DNA from: Alkalibacterium iburiense
GTDB lineage: Bacteria; Bacillota; Bacilli; Lactobacillales; Carnobacteriaceae_A
Length of the DNA: 14,669 bases
Assembly (NCBI RefSeq): GCF_039521845.1
Contig: NZ_BAAACW010000071.1
Location: 1-14,669 of the forward strand
Direction of reading: 5' to 3'
Under the pieces are notes generated by a model. The model made no database searches and had not been told where the DNA came from. It was given only the letters and a program-made list of their open reading frames with translations. Positions 14,649 through 14,669 of this stretch are shown in pieces (within the stretch, counting starts at the first letter, position 1; every line of letters starts with the position of its first letter). Position numbers and translations under genes: made by a program.

Positions 14649-14669
14649 ATTACTTTTTCAGTTCTGAAT

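Overview
This 14.7-kb window looks like chromosomal DNA from a low-GC Gram-positive bacterium of the order Lactobacillales. Protein flavour (FtsZ tail, DivIVA N-terminus, YlmH start) and the tail of the division cluster ftsA-ftsZ-sepF-ylmG-ylmH-divIVA-ileS suggest a Carnobacteriaceae- or Enterococcaceae-like organism, but the family is a guess. I see no mobile element, phage gene, CRISPR array, tRNA or rRNA. Most of the window is core genome.

Layout from left to right. (1) 1-1800, minus strand: the start of a siderophore/iron ABC importer operon with two FecCD-type permeases, behind a promoter that overlaps a perfect 7-1-7 Fur-type palindrome. Both permease genes look damaged or unusual. The first has a strong ribosome binding site facing an ATT codon rather than a standard start. 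The second stops about 75-90 codons short of the family length. (2) 1860-3523, minus strand: a nudF (ADP-ribose pyrophosphatase), small Lys-rich membrane protein, mtnN (MTA/SAH nucleosidase) operon, closed by a strong terminator. (3) 3633-6004, plus strand: an xpaC-like and telA-like pair, then a separately promoted small GlsB/YeaQ/YmgE membrane protein, ending in a terminator shared with the convergent csp gene. (4) 6013-6346, minus strand: a cold-shock protein with its own promoter and a leader of about 100 nt. (5) 6411-14648, minus strand: the division cluster. ftsA and ftsZ build the Z-ring, sepF anchors and aligns it, ylmG and ylmH are its usual companions, and divIVA marks poles and septa. 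ileS follows divIVA under a complete tRNA-Ile T-box leader and ends in a long hairpin terminator.

Working together: the division genes are close-packed from ftsA to ylmH (gaps of 20-30 nt or overlaps). divIVA and ileS have their own promoter-like signals. A terminator-like hairpin upstream of ftsA separates it from whatever lies to the right. The metabolic block (nudF, mtnN) clears ADP-ribose and the by-products of S-adenosylmethionine use.

I did not find a convincing undescribed system. The points most worth a second look are the apparently decaying Fur-controlled iron importer with its possible AUU start, and the small Lys-rich tail-anchored protein overlapping nudF.
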